From Cyanobacteria bacterium UBA7694 (GTDB taxonomy: Bacteria > Cyanobacteriota > Sericytochromatia > UBA7694), in contig DLGM01000144.1 of NCBI GenBank assembly GCA_002482705.1, positions 8,757 through 14,454 of the forward strand: a stretch of DNA of 5,698 nt, read 5' to 3'. Position 1 is the stretch's first letter. Every line of letters begins with the position of its first letter. The notes beneath the pieces were generated by a model that was given only the letters and a program-made list of their open reading frames with translations, did not search any database and was not told the DNA's origin. The translations under genes were made by a program, and so were the position numbers. Shown here piece after piece: positions 1 to 5,696 of the stretch.

Positions 1-2
1 GC

Positions 3-155
3 GACATGATTGCCGCGCGTGACCGCCAAGACTCTGAGCGGGATGTGGCTCCGCTCAAACAGGCTGATGATGCGGAGTATGTGGATACAACCAGCCTGAG
101 TAGCGATGCGGTGCTCACAAAGATCTTGGCGCTGTGGGCGGCCAAAACCCGTTAG
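3..155 (+). CDS. cmk: Cytidylate kinase, C-terminal fragment (5' end outside window)
   Basis: The open frame from base 3 to the TAG at 153-155 encodes 50 residues, the C-terminal part of a protein that begins before the window. The segment starting at residue 4 (ARDRQDSERDVAPLKQADDA) followed by EYVDTTSL matches the conserved end of bacterial cytidylate kinases, where an R-D-x-x-D-x-x-R motif belongs to the CMP/ATP-binding lid region and is followed by P-L-x-x-A-x-D-A and a D-T/S-S turn. The family phosphorylates CMP and dCMP with ATP in the cytosol for nucleotide recycling. Usual length is about 220 residues, so roughly three quarters is missing. The assignment rests on this short but characteristic motif set; the rest of the active site, including the P-loop, cannot be checked. 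The next gene starts 43 bp downstream and appears to have its own promoter. Confidence 0.85.
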   Translation, partial: DMIAARDRQDSERDVAPLKQADDAEYVDTTSLSSDAVLTKILALWAAKTR

Positions 156-162
156 GCCCGGC

Positions 163-192
163 TTGCTTTTATGCGTTGCATCAATCTATAAT
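163..192 (+). promoter_or_regulatory. Candidate promoter for the hemolysin III gene, leaderless geometry
   Basis: A perfect TATAAT lies at 187-192. The best -35 candidate is TTGCTT at 163-168 with an 18-bp spacer, a weak match. Transcription starting 6-7 bp after the -10 box would begin at about base 199, which is the A of the ATG chosen for the downstream gene. No Shine-Dalgarno sequence is visible before that ATG, which agrees with a leaderless transcript. This is inferred from sequence only. Confidence 0.5.
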
Positions 193-198
193 ACGGAT

Positions 199-876
199 AT
201 GCATTTGCAATCTCGTCAAGGTGGCTGGGCTTCCCCCCAACAGTTTGAAGAAGTGGCCAATATTACGGTTCACGGCTTTGGTCTGCTCTTTGCGATGGTC
301 GCAACCGCTACGATGTTGGTCGTGGTGGGCCAACAGACGGACCGAGCTATCATTATTGGCTGCAGTATTTATGGCGTCACTCTGTGTGTGCTGTTTGCCT
401 CGTCTGTCATTTTCCATAGCTCGCTGGCGGTGGATCTCACTTATAAACGCGCTCTCGAAGTGCTGGACCACTGTGCTATTTATCTTTTGATCGCCGGAAC
501 CTATACCCCTTTTGTTTTAGGTCCCTTGAAGGGTGCCTTGGGTTGGACTATTCTGGCGGTGATTTGGGCGCTGGCTTTTTTTGGCATTTTTTACAAAGTC
601 TTTTTCTTTTATAAGTCAGATGCCCTTTCGACGTTGGCCTATGTACTGATGGGTTGGCTGATTGTATTTGCCATTCAGCCCATGATCCAGGCCATTGGTT
701 TAGAAGGGGTATTGTGGATGGGGCTGGGAGGTTTGCTGTATACCTTTGGAGCCCTCTTTTATGTGTTTGACCACAAATTTCAATTTGCCCATACGATCTG
801 GCATGTGTTCGTTTTGGCCGCCAGCATCTGCCATTATTTTGTGGTTCTCAACTATGTCATTCACCCGCTAATCTAG
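199..876 (+). CDS. Hemolysin III / PAQR family seven-helix membrane protein
   Basis: This 225-residue protein belongs to the hemolysin III (YqfA-like) branch of the PAQR superfamily, related to eukaryotic adiponectin receptors. It is predicted to have seven membrane helices, at roughly residues 22-44, 49-71, 86-106, 113-135, 143-163, 170-190 and 198-222. The family's metal-site signature is present: S-x-x-x-H at 69-73 (S69, H73), D90-H91 before IAGTYTP at 98-104, and H-x-x-x-H at 198-202. In the superfamily such residues bind zinc and support a proposed hydrolase activity; the bacterial role is poorly known and the name hemolysin is historical. The ATG at 199 is preferred over the one at 106, which would overlap cmk and add 31 residues of non-membrane sequence unlike the family. 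The length matches E. coli YqfA (about 219). The family call is firm and the cellular function is unknown. Confidence 0.92.
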   Translation: MHLQSRQGGWASPQQFEEVANITVHGFGLLFAMVATATMLVVVGQQTDRAIIIGCSIYGVTLCVLFASSVIFHSSLAVDLTYKRALEVLDHCAIYLLIAGTYTPFVLGPLKGALGWTILAVIWALAFFGIFYKVFFFYKSDALSTLAYVLMGWLIVFAIQPMIQAIGLEGVLWMGLGGLLYTFGALFYVFDHKFQFAHTIWHVFVLAASICHYFVVLNYVIHPLI

Positions 877-907
877 ACAGGGCTTGGTATTCCCGCCCCG
901 AATCTGG

Positions 908-936
908 TTGACAGCGCCTATGGCCTATACTAAACT
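908..936 (+). promoter_or_regulatory. Promoter of the tRNA-Lys gene
   Basis: A perfect -35 hexamer TTGACA (908-913) is followed after exactly 17 bp by TAAACT (931-936), a 4-of-6 match to the -10 consensus. Transcription would start near 943 and give a leader of about 47 nt before the tRNA. A better -10 match, TATACT at 926-931, would leave only a 12-bp spacer and is unlikely to pair with this -35. The placement in the 113-bp gap before a stable RNA gene supports a sigma-70-type promoter. It may also serve rho by read-through. Confidence 0.7.
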
Positions 937-989
937 TACAGTACGTTGTGATCAGCCCTGTGTCTTATATGCAACGTCTTACCATATCC

Positions 990-1062
<73 letters not shown>

Positions 1063-1092
1063 CTTTTTCCTGATTACACACCACCGTTCAAC

Positions 1093-1122
1093 GCCCTTTG
1101 TGAAGGGCTTCCTTTTTATTTC
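1093..1122 (+). terminator. Intrinsic terminator after tRNA-Lys (possible rho-leader attenuator)
   Basis: GCCCTT (1093-1098) pairs perfectly with AAGGGC (1103-1108) around a four-base loop TGTG, giving a compact 6-bp stem. It is followed by TTCCTTTTTATTT, a T-rich but interrupted tract. The geometry suits Rho-independent termination of the tRNA transcript. The next gene, rho, starts 22 bp after the element and shows no obvious promoter of its own, so partial read-through may supply rho mRNA. The short stem and the CC interruption in the T tract suggest incomplete termination. Confidence 0.65.
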
Positions 1123-1127
1123 CCTTT

Positions 1128-1131
1128 GGAG
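1128..1131 (+). promoter_or_regulatory. Candidate ribosome binding site for rho
   Basis: GGAG lies 13 bp before the ATG at 1145. The spacing is longer than ideal, but it is the only purine-rich core in an otherwise pyrimidine leader. The alternative starts, GTG at 1100 and ATG at 1178, have no visible Shine-Dalgarno, so this site decides in favour of 1145. Confidence 0.45.
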
Positions 1132-1144
1132 TTCTCCCCTTTTC

Positions 1145-2524
1145 ATGTCATTTAATGCCTCTGCCAAAGAACTGCGAATGAAGAATCCCCAGTCGGCTGC
1201 TTATCCACGTCGTAAGCCCCTTCCTCCTGCTGTCCAGGCCCCAGTGATGGAAGCGGAGCCTCTCCCGATCGAAGACCATCCCTTGATGGCCAAAACCCTC
1301 AAAGAGCTACAAGATATTGCCCGCGACCTCGATATATCTGCTCAGCCCAAGCTGCGTAAACCCGAGCTGGTGACATTAATTATTGAAGCCGAAGAGGAAC
1401 GTAAATACGCCCGTACTGGCACCCTTGAAGTGATGCCAGAAGGTTACGGATTTTTACGCGTCAACGGTTATTTTCCCTGCCCGGATGACGTTTACGTTTC
1501 CCAGACCCAAATCAAGCGCTTCCGTTTACAAACGGGGCATCAATTATATGGGCATGTGCGCCCGGCCAAAGAAGGTGAAAAGTACTTCAGCTTAATCAAA
1601 ATTGATAGCGTGAACGGTATTTCGCCTGACTTAATTGCCCATCAGCGCCACTTTGACCAGCTCATCCCGGTCTATCCAGAAGGACAAATCCACTTAGAAA
1701 GCCACAAGAATGACCTTTCGATGCGGATTATGGACATCTTTAGCCCGATTGGCCGGGGCCAGCGCGGCCTGATTGTCTCACCTCCCAAAGCCGGGAAAAC
1801 CTCTTTGCTCAAATCAATTGCCCAGAGCATTGCCGAAAACCATCCACAAATTGCCCTGATTGCCTTATTAATTGATGAACGCCCAGAAGAAGTGACCGAT
1901 TTTCAACGCTCTATTCATGGCGAAGTGGTGGCTTCCACCTTCGACCCCCCGCCCGAACACCACACCCGCTTGACCGAATTGGTGCTTGAAAAGGCCAAAC
2001 GCATGGTCGAATGTGGCCAGGATGTGGTTATTTTGGTGGACAGCATTACCCGCATGAGCCGTGCTTATAACCTGATTATTCCCCCCAGTGGCCGGACCCT
2101 GTCCGGGGGCTTAGATCCCAATGCCATGCATTCGCCCAAGCGCTTTTTTGGCGCGGCCCGCAAAGTGGAAGGCGGTGGCAGCCTCACAATTTTAGCCACC
2201 GCTCTGGTAGATACAGGCAGCCGCATGGATGACGTGATCTTTGAAGAGTTCAAGGGCACTGGCAATATGGAGTTACGCCTCGATCGCAAATTGGCAGAGC
2301 GGCGTATGTTCCCAGCCATTGACATTAAACTTTCAGGGACCCGTAAAGAAGAGCTATTGCTGGATCCGGAAGCCTTGCGCAAAGAGCATCTACTGCGCCG
2401 GATGTTGGCCAATGCGGATACTGTTGAGGCGACAGAATTTATTCTCGAACGTCTCAAAAAGAGCCGCAACAATGACGAATTTTTACAACTGATTGTTGAT
2501 GATGACAGCTCGAGTACCCTTTAA
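1145..2524 (+). CDS. rho: Transcription termination factor Rho
   Basis: Rho is the hexameric RNA-dependent ATPase/helicase that ends transcription at C-rich unstructured RNA. From the ATG at 1145 the protein has 459 residues against 419 in E. coli. The N-terminal 47 or so residues are a proline- and charge-rich extension, probably disordered. Then come the Rho_N helical domain (about 48-85, starting MAKTLKELQDIA), the cold-shock-like RNA-binding domain (about 90-158, with GYGFLR and PDDVYVS) and the RecA-type motor. The motor has Walker A PPKAGKTS (213-220), the catalytic-Glu segment DERPEEV (244-250), Walker B VVILVDSITR (294-303), the Q-loop SGGLDPNAM (320-328) and the segment GTGNMELRLDRKLAERR (371-387) with the arginine-finger region. 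All key ATPase residues are present. The longest frame begins with GTG at 1100, inside the terminator hairpin loop and without a Shine-Dalgarno, so I reject that start. The rlmD-like gene follows after 33 bp. Confidence 0.97.
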   Translation: MSFNASAKELRMKNPQSAAYPRRKPLPPAVQAPVMEAEPLPIEDHPLMAKTLKELQDIARDLDISAQPKLRKPELVTLIIEAEEERKYARTGTLEVMPEGYGFLRVNGYFPCPDDVYVSQTQIKRFRLQTGHQLYGHVRPAKEGEKYFSLIKIDSVNGISPDLIAHQRHFDQLIPVYPEGQIHLESHKNDLSMRIMDIFSPIGRGQRGLIVSPPKAGKTSLLKSIAQSIAENHPQIALIALLIDERPEEVTDFQRSIHGEVVASTFDPPPEHHTRLTELVLEKAKRMVECGQDVVILVDSITRMSRAYNLIIPPSGRTLSGGLDPNAMHSPKRFFGAARKVEGGGSLTILATALVDTGSRMDDVIFEEFKGTGNMELRLDRKLAERRMFPAIDIKLSGTRKEELLLDPEALRKEHLLRRMLANADTVEATEFILERLKKSRNNDEFLQLIVDDDSSSTL

Positions 2525-2547
2525 TTTTGCTTTGCACACAGCCCTGC

Positions 2548-2552
2548 GGAGG
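2548..2552 (+). promoter_or_regulatory. Ribosome binding site of the rlmD-like gene
   Basis: GGAGG sits 5 bp before the ATG at 2558 in the 33-bp gap after rho. This strong site fixes the methyltransferase start and supports translation from a transcript shared with rho. No promoter-like pair is evident in the short gap. Confidence 0.8.
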
Positions 2553-2557
2553 CAACC

Positions 2558-4006
2558 ATGAGATTTCCAGTTCTGGATTTAGAGATCACGGCGCTGGGGG
2601 CTGACGGCAAAGGCCAGGCCTTGTGGGGTGAACGCGTTGTCTGTGTTCCCTTTACGGTTCCCGGACAAAAGATTCGCGCGCAAGTGGTCAAACGCAAACA
2701 GCAGCGTGTCACCGCCAAGGTGTTGGAAGTTTTGGCTCCGGCCCCCGGCCAAGTCCCCCCCGCTTGTCGCCACTTTGGTCAACCCCCCTCCGAGACGGGT
2801 TCGGGCTGCGGGGGGTGCCAGTGGCAAATGTTGCCTTATGCCGATCAATTACAGCTCAAGCGCTCTCGGATTGAGCAATTGCTGGCCCTTTTGCCAGCAC
2901 AGGGAGTACCATTGCCCGAGTTGGAGGCCGTTATTCCCAGCCGGCAAGCATTACATTACCGCAATAAAGTCGAGCTCAGTTTTGGCGATCGCACCTATAT
3001 CCCCGATGCCGAATATTTGGCTTTAAAAGCGGCCAAAGCCCCGATCCCCCAGGGTTTTTATCTTGGCTTTCATGTGCCTCAATCGTTTGGCACCTTGGTA
3101 GATGTACAGCGTTGTGAGCTGATGGATCCGGCCATGCAGCAGGTGTACCAAACCGTGCGCGATGCCCTGCCCTTACTGGGGGGAGACGTTTATAACCCAC
3201 GTAAACACACGGGTTTCTGGCGTTATCTGGGAATCCGGGCCGGTTACCACACCGGCGATGTCATGTTACACATCAATACTACAGATACCCACCAGCCCAA
3301 CTGGGCCCCGCTGTTAAAAGATTTGCAGGATCTCAACCTGGGCCGTTACCGCTTGCGTTCTGTGCTGCACAGTGTGTATACGGGCAAGTCGCAGATCATG
3401 GGTTATGAACCCTTTGAAGTGCTGATGGGGGACCCCTATATTGAAGACCGCCTCTTTGATTTGACCTTCCAGATTTCACCCTATGCATTTTTCCAGACCA
3501 ATACCCAGGCGGCGGAACGCTTATACGAGGTGGTGGCTGAGTTTGCCGCTTTACAAGGGCAAGAACGCATTTATGATTTATACAGTGGCACCGGCACAAT
3601 TGCGCAGGTATTGGCGGCTCAGGGAGCCGGACAGGTTTGGGGGCTTGAGGAAATTGCCTCGGCAGTTACGGATGCCCAAGCCAATGCTGAGCGCAATCAG
3701 CTCAATAACTGCCATTTCCGCGCGGGTAAAGTTGAAGATGAACTACCTGCGCTCATGGCAGAAACCCCCGCCGATGTCATCATTGTGGATCCCCCCCGCG
3801 CAGGCCTGCACCCCAAAGTGGTCAAAATGTTGCGTCAGCAGGCAGCACCAACCCTGATCTATGTCTCTTGTAACCCGGAAGCCCTGGCCCATGACCTGTT
3901 AGGGCTTTGTGCTGAGGGCTTATATCAAGTGACCCGTATGCGCCCAGTGGATTTATTTCCTCAGACAGCCCATATCGAAACGGTTGTTCGTCTTGAGCGT
4001 GTATGA
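2558..4006 (+). CDS. rlmD: RlmD/RumA-type 23S rRNA (uracil-C5)-methyltransferase
   Basis: This 482-residue enzyme belongs to the TrmA/RlmC/RlmD family, which transfers a methyl group from S-adenosylmethionine to C5 of a uridine in RNA. In RlmD the target is U1939 of 23S rRNA (E. coli numbering). An N-terminal TRAM-type RNA-binding region (about 1-60) is followed by four cysteines suited to a [4Fe-4S] cluster: C70, C84 and C87 (in CGGCQWQ) and C186. The C-terminal Rossmann-like methyltransferase domain carries FFQTN (311-315), the SAM motif DLYSGTGTIA (340-349), DPPRAG (411-416), the catalytic cysteine in SCNP (C438) and the general-base glutamate in HIETV (E474). All catalytic residues are present. 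The spacing C87-C186 is about 20 residues longer than the corresponding spacing in E. coli RumA. Members with this architecture may be RlmD, RlmC or dual RlmCD enzymes, so the family is certain but the exact uridine is not. Confidence 0.9.
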   Translation: MRFPVLDLEITALGADGKGQALWGERVVCVPFTVPGQKIRAQVVKRKQQRVTAKVLEVLAPAPGQVPPACRHFGQPPSETGSGCGGCQWQMLPYADQLQLKRSRIEQLLALLPAQGVPLPELEAVIPSRQALHYRNKVELSFGDRTYIPDAEYLALKAAKAPIPQGFYLGFHVPQSFGTLVDVQRCELMDPAMQQVYQTVRDALPLLGGDVYNPRKHTGFWRYLGIRAGYHTGDVMLHINTTDTHQPNWAPLLKDLQDLNLGRYRLRSVLHSVYTGKSQIMGYEPFEVLMGDPYIEDRLFDLTFQISPYAFFQTNTQAAERLYEVVAEFAALQGQERIYDLYSGTGTIAQVLAAQGAGQVWGLEEIASAVTDAQANAERNQLNNCHFRAGKVEDELPALMAETPADVIIVDPPRAGLHPKVVKMLRQQAAPTLIYVSCNPEALAHDLLGLCAEGLYQVTRMRPVDLFPQTAHIETVVRLERV

Positions 4007-4021
4007 ACACAATCTCACAGG

Positions 4022-4040
4022 CCGTTTAACCTTTAAACGG
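4022..4040. terminator. Palindrome between convergent genes, possible weak bidirectional terminator
   Basis: CCGTTTAA (4022-4029) and TTAAACGG (4033-4040) form a perfect 8-bp stem with a three-base CCT loop. It lies 15 bp after the rlmD-like stop and spans the last codons and the TAA of the opposing oxidoreductase. Neither flank has a T tract, so it is not a classical intrinsic terminator. It could stop or stabilise both transcripts, perhaps together with Rho. The AT-rich inner half makes the stem modest. Confidence 0.4.
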
Positions 4041-5390
4041 ATGTAATTGGCTACCATCAAAAGCGCGTGGCGTGATCTTTTGACGAAGGGACATTGTCGA
4101 GGCGACACCCGCTGCTTCGCCCATGGCATAACAATTTGGAATGGACCTTACAGCGCCCTGAGCCTCAAAATCAGCCGATAGACAGCGACCCGCCACGAGC
4201 AAATTGTCGACTTCCAAGGGGACTAGACAACGATAGGGGATTTCATGGTAATCCCCTTCTTTCATGAAATACAGGCCACCCTTTTTGTCCGTGGCATGAA
4301 TATCAATTGGGTAATTATTGCGGGCAATGGCATCTTCAAACTTGCGGGCTTCAAAAAAGTCTTGCGAGGTCAGCACATATTCGCCCACAATCCGCCGTGA
4401 CTCACGCACTCCAATCATCGGGGCAATCGCAACCAGGTAACTGTGCTCAAACCCTGGCAGATATTGACGACAAAACTGGGTCAAACGTAAAATGCGCCGC
4501 TTGCCTTCAATTTGTACCCGGTTGCGGTCTTGGAAATTATTGCTATCAGTGGCATCATCAATGCGGGGACAGTTAAAGGCTACTTCGCCGGGTCGACCCG
4601 GCACGGTAAACATCTGAAAATAGACCATGTCTTCAGGTTGTAAGACGCCATCAGCTACCGCCTGGGTAAACAGCGGTTTCAGGGGCCAGTCTTTGTCCCA
4701 GGTGCAGGCAGCTGTCCACAGGGGGATCTGGGGATTGCGCTCACTTTCGGTCCAGTCAAAATCCCCTAGGCTGCTCATATATTGCTGTGCTGCCCGAAGG
4801 TCAATATTGCCGAGCATAAAGCGCAGGGCCATGGGCTGGTTTTGCCCGCTGTCAGCCCGCCCGGTAACAACCGGGACGCCTGCCCGCCAAGCTACATCGG
4901 CATCCCCGGTGGCATCAATGGTGCGGGCGGCGCGAATCAGGCCACGCCCACTTTTGGTTTCGACAATCACCCCTTGTAAGACCCCGTCTTCTACGACCGC
5001 TCCGGCTAGCCAGATATGGTACCAGAGCTCAACACCAGCCGTTAGGGCCATGTCTTCGAGAACCCACTTGAGCATTTCTGGGTTAAACCATCCGGCATTG
5101 CCATCTTTGTAAATGTCCGCATCACCCGTGGCCAGCATCCGCTCCAGCACTTCTAGATAAATGCCCTGGTTGAGCGGTTGTTTTTGCAGGTGATTGGCCA
5201 TCATCGGAGTGACCATGGCGGCTGTAGAGGTGCCGCCGAGACAACCGTTTTGTTCAATCAATAAGGTTTGTGCTCCGGTGCGAGCAGCGGCAATGGCAGC
5301 GGCACTGCCAGCTGATCCTCCGCCCACAACCAGAACCTCACAGGTGGCAAGTAGGGGTAATTCATGGGCGGGTTCGAGATAGGTGTTCAT
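4026..5390 (-). CDS. FAD-dependent oxidoreductase (FAD_oxidored family), substrate unknown
   Basis: This 454-residue soluble protein has the two-dinucleotide-binding-fold layout of the FAD_oxidored family (PF12831-like). The N-terminal ADP-binding motif is GGGSAG (23-28) after a hydrophobic strand, with E46 ending the second strand to bind the FAD ribose, then CLGGTST (50-56). A second FAD contact is IDATGDADVA (158-167). The C-terminal half has GVRESRRIVGEYVLT (327-341), the DIH at 363-365, and the closing FAD segment from NLLVAGRCLSA (396-406) to AMGEAAG (422-428), all typical of this family. No signal peptide or membrane helix is seen. Relatives are found beside carbohydrate-utilisation genes or alone, and their substrates are mostly uncharacterised; the neighbours here give no clue. 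The ATG at 5390 has AGAGG 7 bp upstream. Family is confident, reaction unknown. Confidence 0.9.
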   Translation of the reverse strand: MNTYLEPAHELPLLATCEVLVVGGGSAGSAAAIAAARTGAQTLLIEQNGCLGGTSTAAMVTPMMANHLQKQPLNQGIYLEVLERMLATGDADIYKDGNAGWFNPEMLKWVLEDMALTAGVELWYHIWLAGAVVEDGVLQGVIVETKSGRGLIRAARTIDATGDADVAWRAGVPVVTGRADSGQNQPMALRFMLGNIDLRAAQQYMSSLGDFDWTESERNPQIPLWTAACTWDKDWPLKPLFTQAVADGVLQPEDMVYFQMFTVPGRPGEVAFNCPRIDDATDSNNFQDRNRVQIEGKRRILRLTQFCRQYLPGFEHSYLVAIAPMIGVRESRRIVGEYVLTSQDFFEARKFEDAIARNNYPIDIHATDKKGGLYFMKEGDYHEIPYRCLVPLEVDNLLVAGRCLSADFEAQGAVRSIPNCYAMGEAAGVASTMSLRQKITPRAFDGSQLHPFKG

Positions 5391-5397
5391 AACAGGG

Positions 5398-5401
5398 CCT
5401 C
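5398..5401 (-). promoter_or_regulatory. Ribosome binding site of the FAD oxidoreductase gene
   Basis: On the minus strand GAGG, within AAGAGG, ends 7 bp before the ATG at 5390-5388. This is normal spacing and supports that start. Confidence 0.7.
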
Positions 5402-5419
5402 TTCAAGGGGGTTGCCTTC

Positions 5420-5448
5420 ATTGTAACGAGCCCAGACAGATACAACAA
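5420..5448 (-). promoter_or_regulatory. Candidate promoter of the FAD oxidoreductase gene
   Basis: On the minus strand a TTGTTG element (5448-5443) is followed after exactly 17 bp by TACAAT (5425-5420), a 5-of-6 match to the -10 consensus. Transcription would start near 5413, leaving a leader of about 20 nt. The -35 element overlaps the T-rich tail of the upstream terminator. The presence of this promoter and that terminator suggests the oxidoreductase is a separate transcription unit. Confidence 0.5.
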
Positions 5449-5472
5449 AGCCTCCGGCAATTTACCGGAGGC
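5441..5472 (-). terminator. Intrinsic terminator of the right-edge minus-strand gene
   Basis: GCCTCCGG (5450-5457) and CCGGAGGC (5465-5472) form a perfect 8-bp GC-rich stem with a seven-base loop. Read on the minus strand, the hairpin is followed by TTTGTTGTA, a short T-rich tail. It begins 11 bp after the stop codon of the gene at 5484-5696, so it is well placed as that gene's Rho-independent terminator. On the plus strand the downstream sequence is not T-rich, so termination is one-directional. Confidence 0.8.
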
Positions 5473-5483
5473 TCGGTGGGCGG

Positions 5484-5696
5484 TTATTTCATGCGCTGAC
5501 GGGTGCTTTCAGCCATCGTGCGGATTTGCTCTACCAAAGCTGGGGAGCGTTGGGCTTGGTTGGGAATGTGCTCTTCGAGCAGGTCTTTATAACCTTTTGA
5601 GATATTGCCTGCCATGCCATCGGCCCAGCGCTCGTGTTTTTGAAAGAACTCGCTTTTGTCCGCATTTTGGTTGACCCATTTGAGTTCAACGGCGGG
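5484..5696 (-). CDS. Unrecognised protein, C-terminal 70 residues (5' end outside window)
   Basis: The minus-strand frame enters from the right edge and ends at TAA (5486-5484), giving 70 residues with no internal stop. Codon use looks like that of the neighbours, and a strong terminator follows, so I consider it a real gene. The visible part is hydrophilic and rich in Q, E, K and R, with aromatic residues in KWVNQN and EFFQKHERWADGM and a last segment (SPALVEQIRTMAESTRQRMK) likely to be an amphipathic helix ending in a basic tail. No membrane segment or known motif is visible and I do not recognise the family. The start and full length cannot be judged. Confidence 0.6.
   Translation of the reverse strand, partial: PAVELKWVNQNADKSEFFQKHERWADGMAGNISKGYKDLLEEHIPNQAQRSPALVEQIRTMAESTRQRMK

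Noticed and set aside
106..198. Upstream start (ATG 106) extending the hemolysin III protein by 31 residues.
   Set aside because: It overlaps the cmk coding end in another frame, has no ribosome binding site, and adds residues unlike the family N-terminus.
881..898. GGGC...GCCC after the hemolysin III stop as a terminator.
   Set aside because: The stem is only about 4 bp and no T tract follows.
926..931. TATACT as the -10 box of the tRNA promoter.
   Set aside because: It would be only 12 bp from TTGACA; TAAACT at 931-936 has the correct 17-bp spacing.
2065..2472. Long antisense open frame opposite rho, and similar ones opposite the methyltransferase and oxidoreductase.
   Set aside because: They are shadows of strongly conserved genes, and the translations are Arg/Ser/Pro-rich with no recognisable domain.
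2755..2761. C7 homopolymer in the rlmD-like gene, with another at 3791-3797, as possible phase-variation tracts.
   Set aside because: Both fall on Pro-Pro codons (CCC CCC), the second within the catalytic DPPR motif, in a housekeeping gene with an intact frame; runs this short are better explained by codon preference.
2880..2899. Hairpin TGCTGGC / GCCAGCA inside the rlmD-like gene.
   Set aside because: It is intragenic, has no T tract, and encodes ordinary Leu/Ala-rich sequence; likely incidental.
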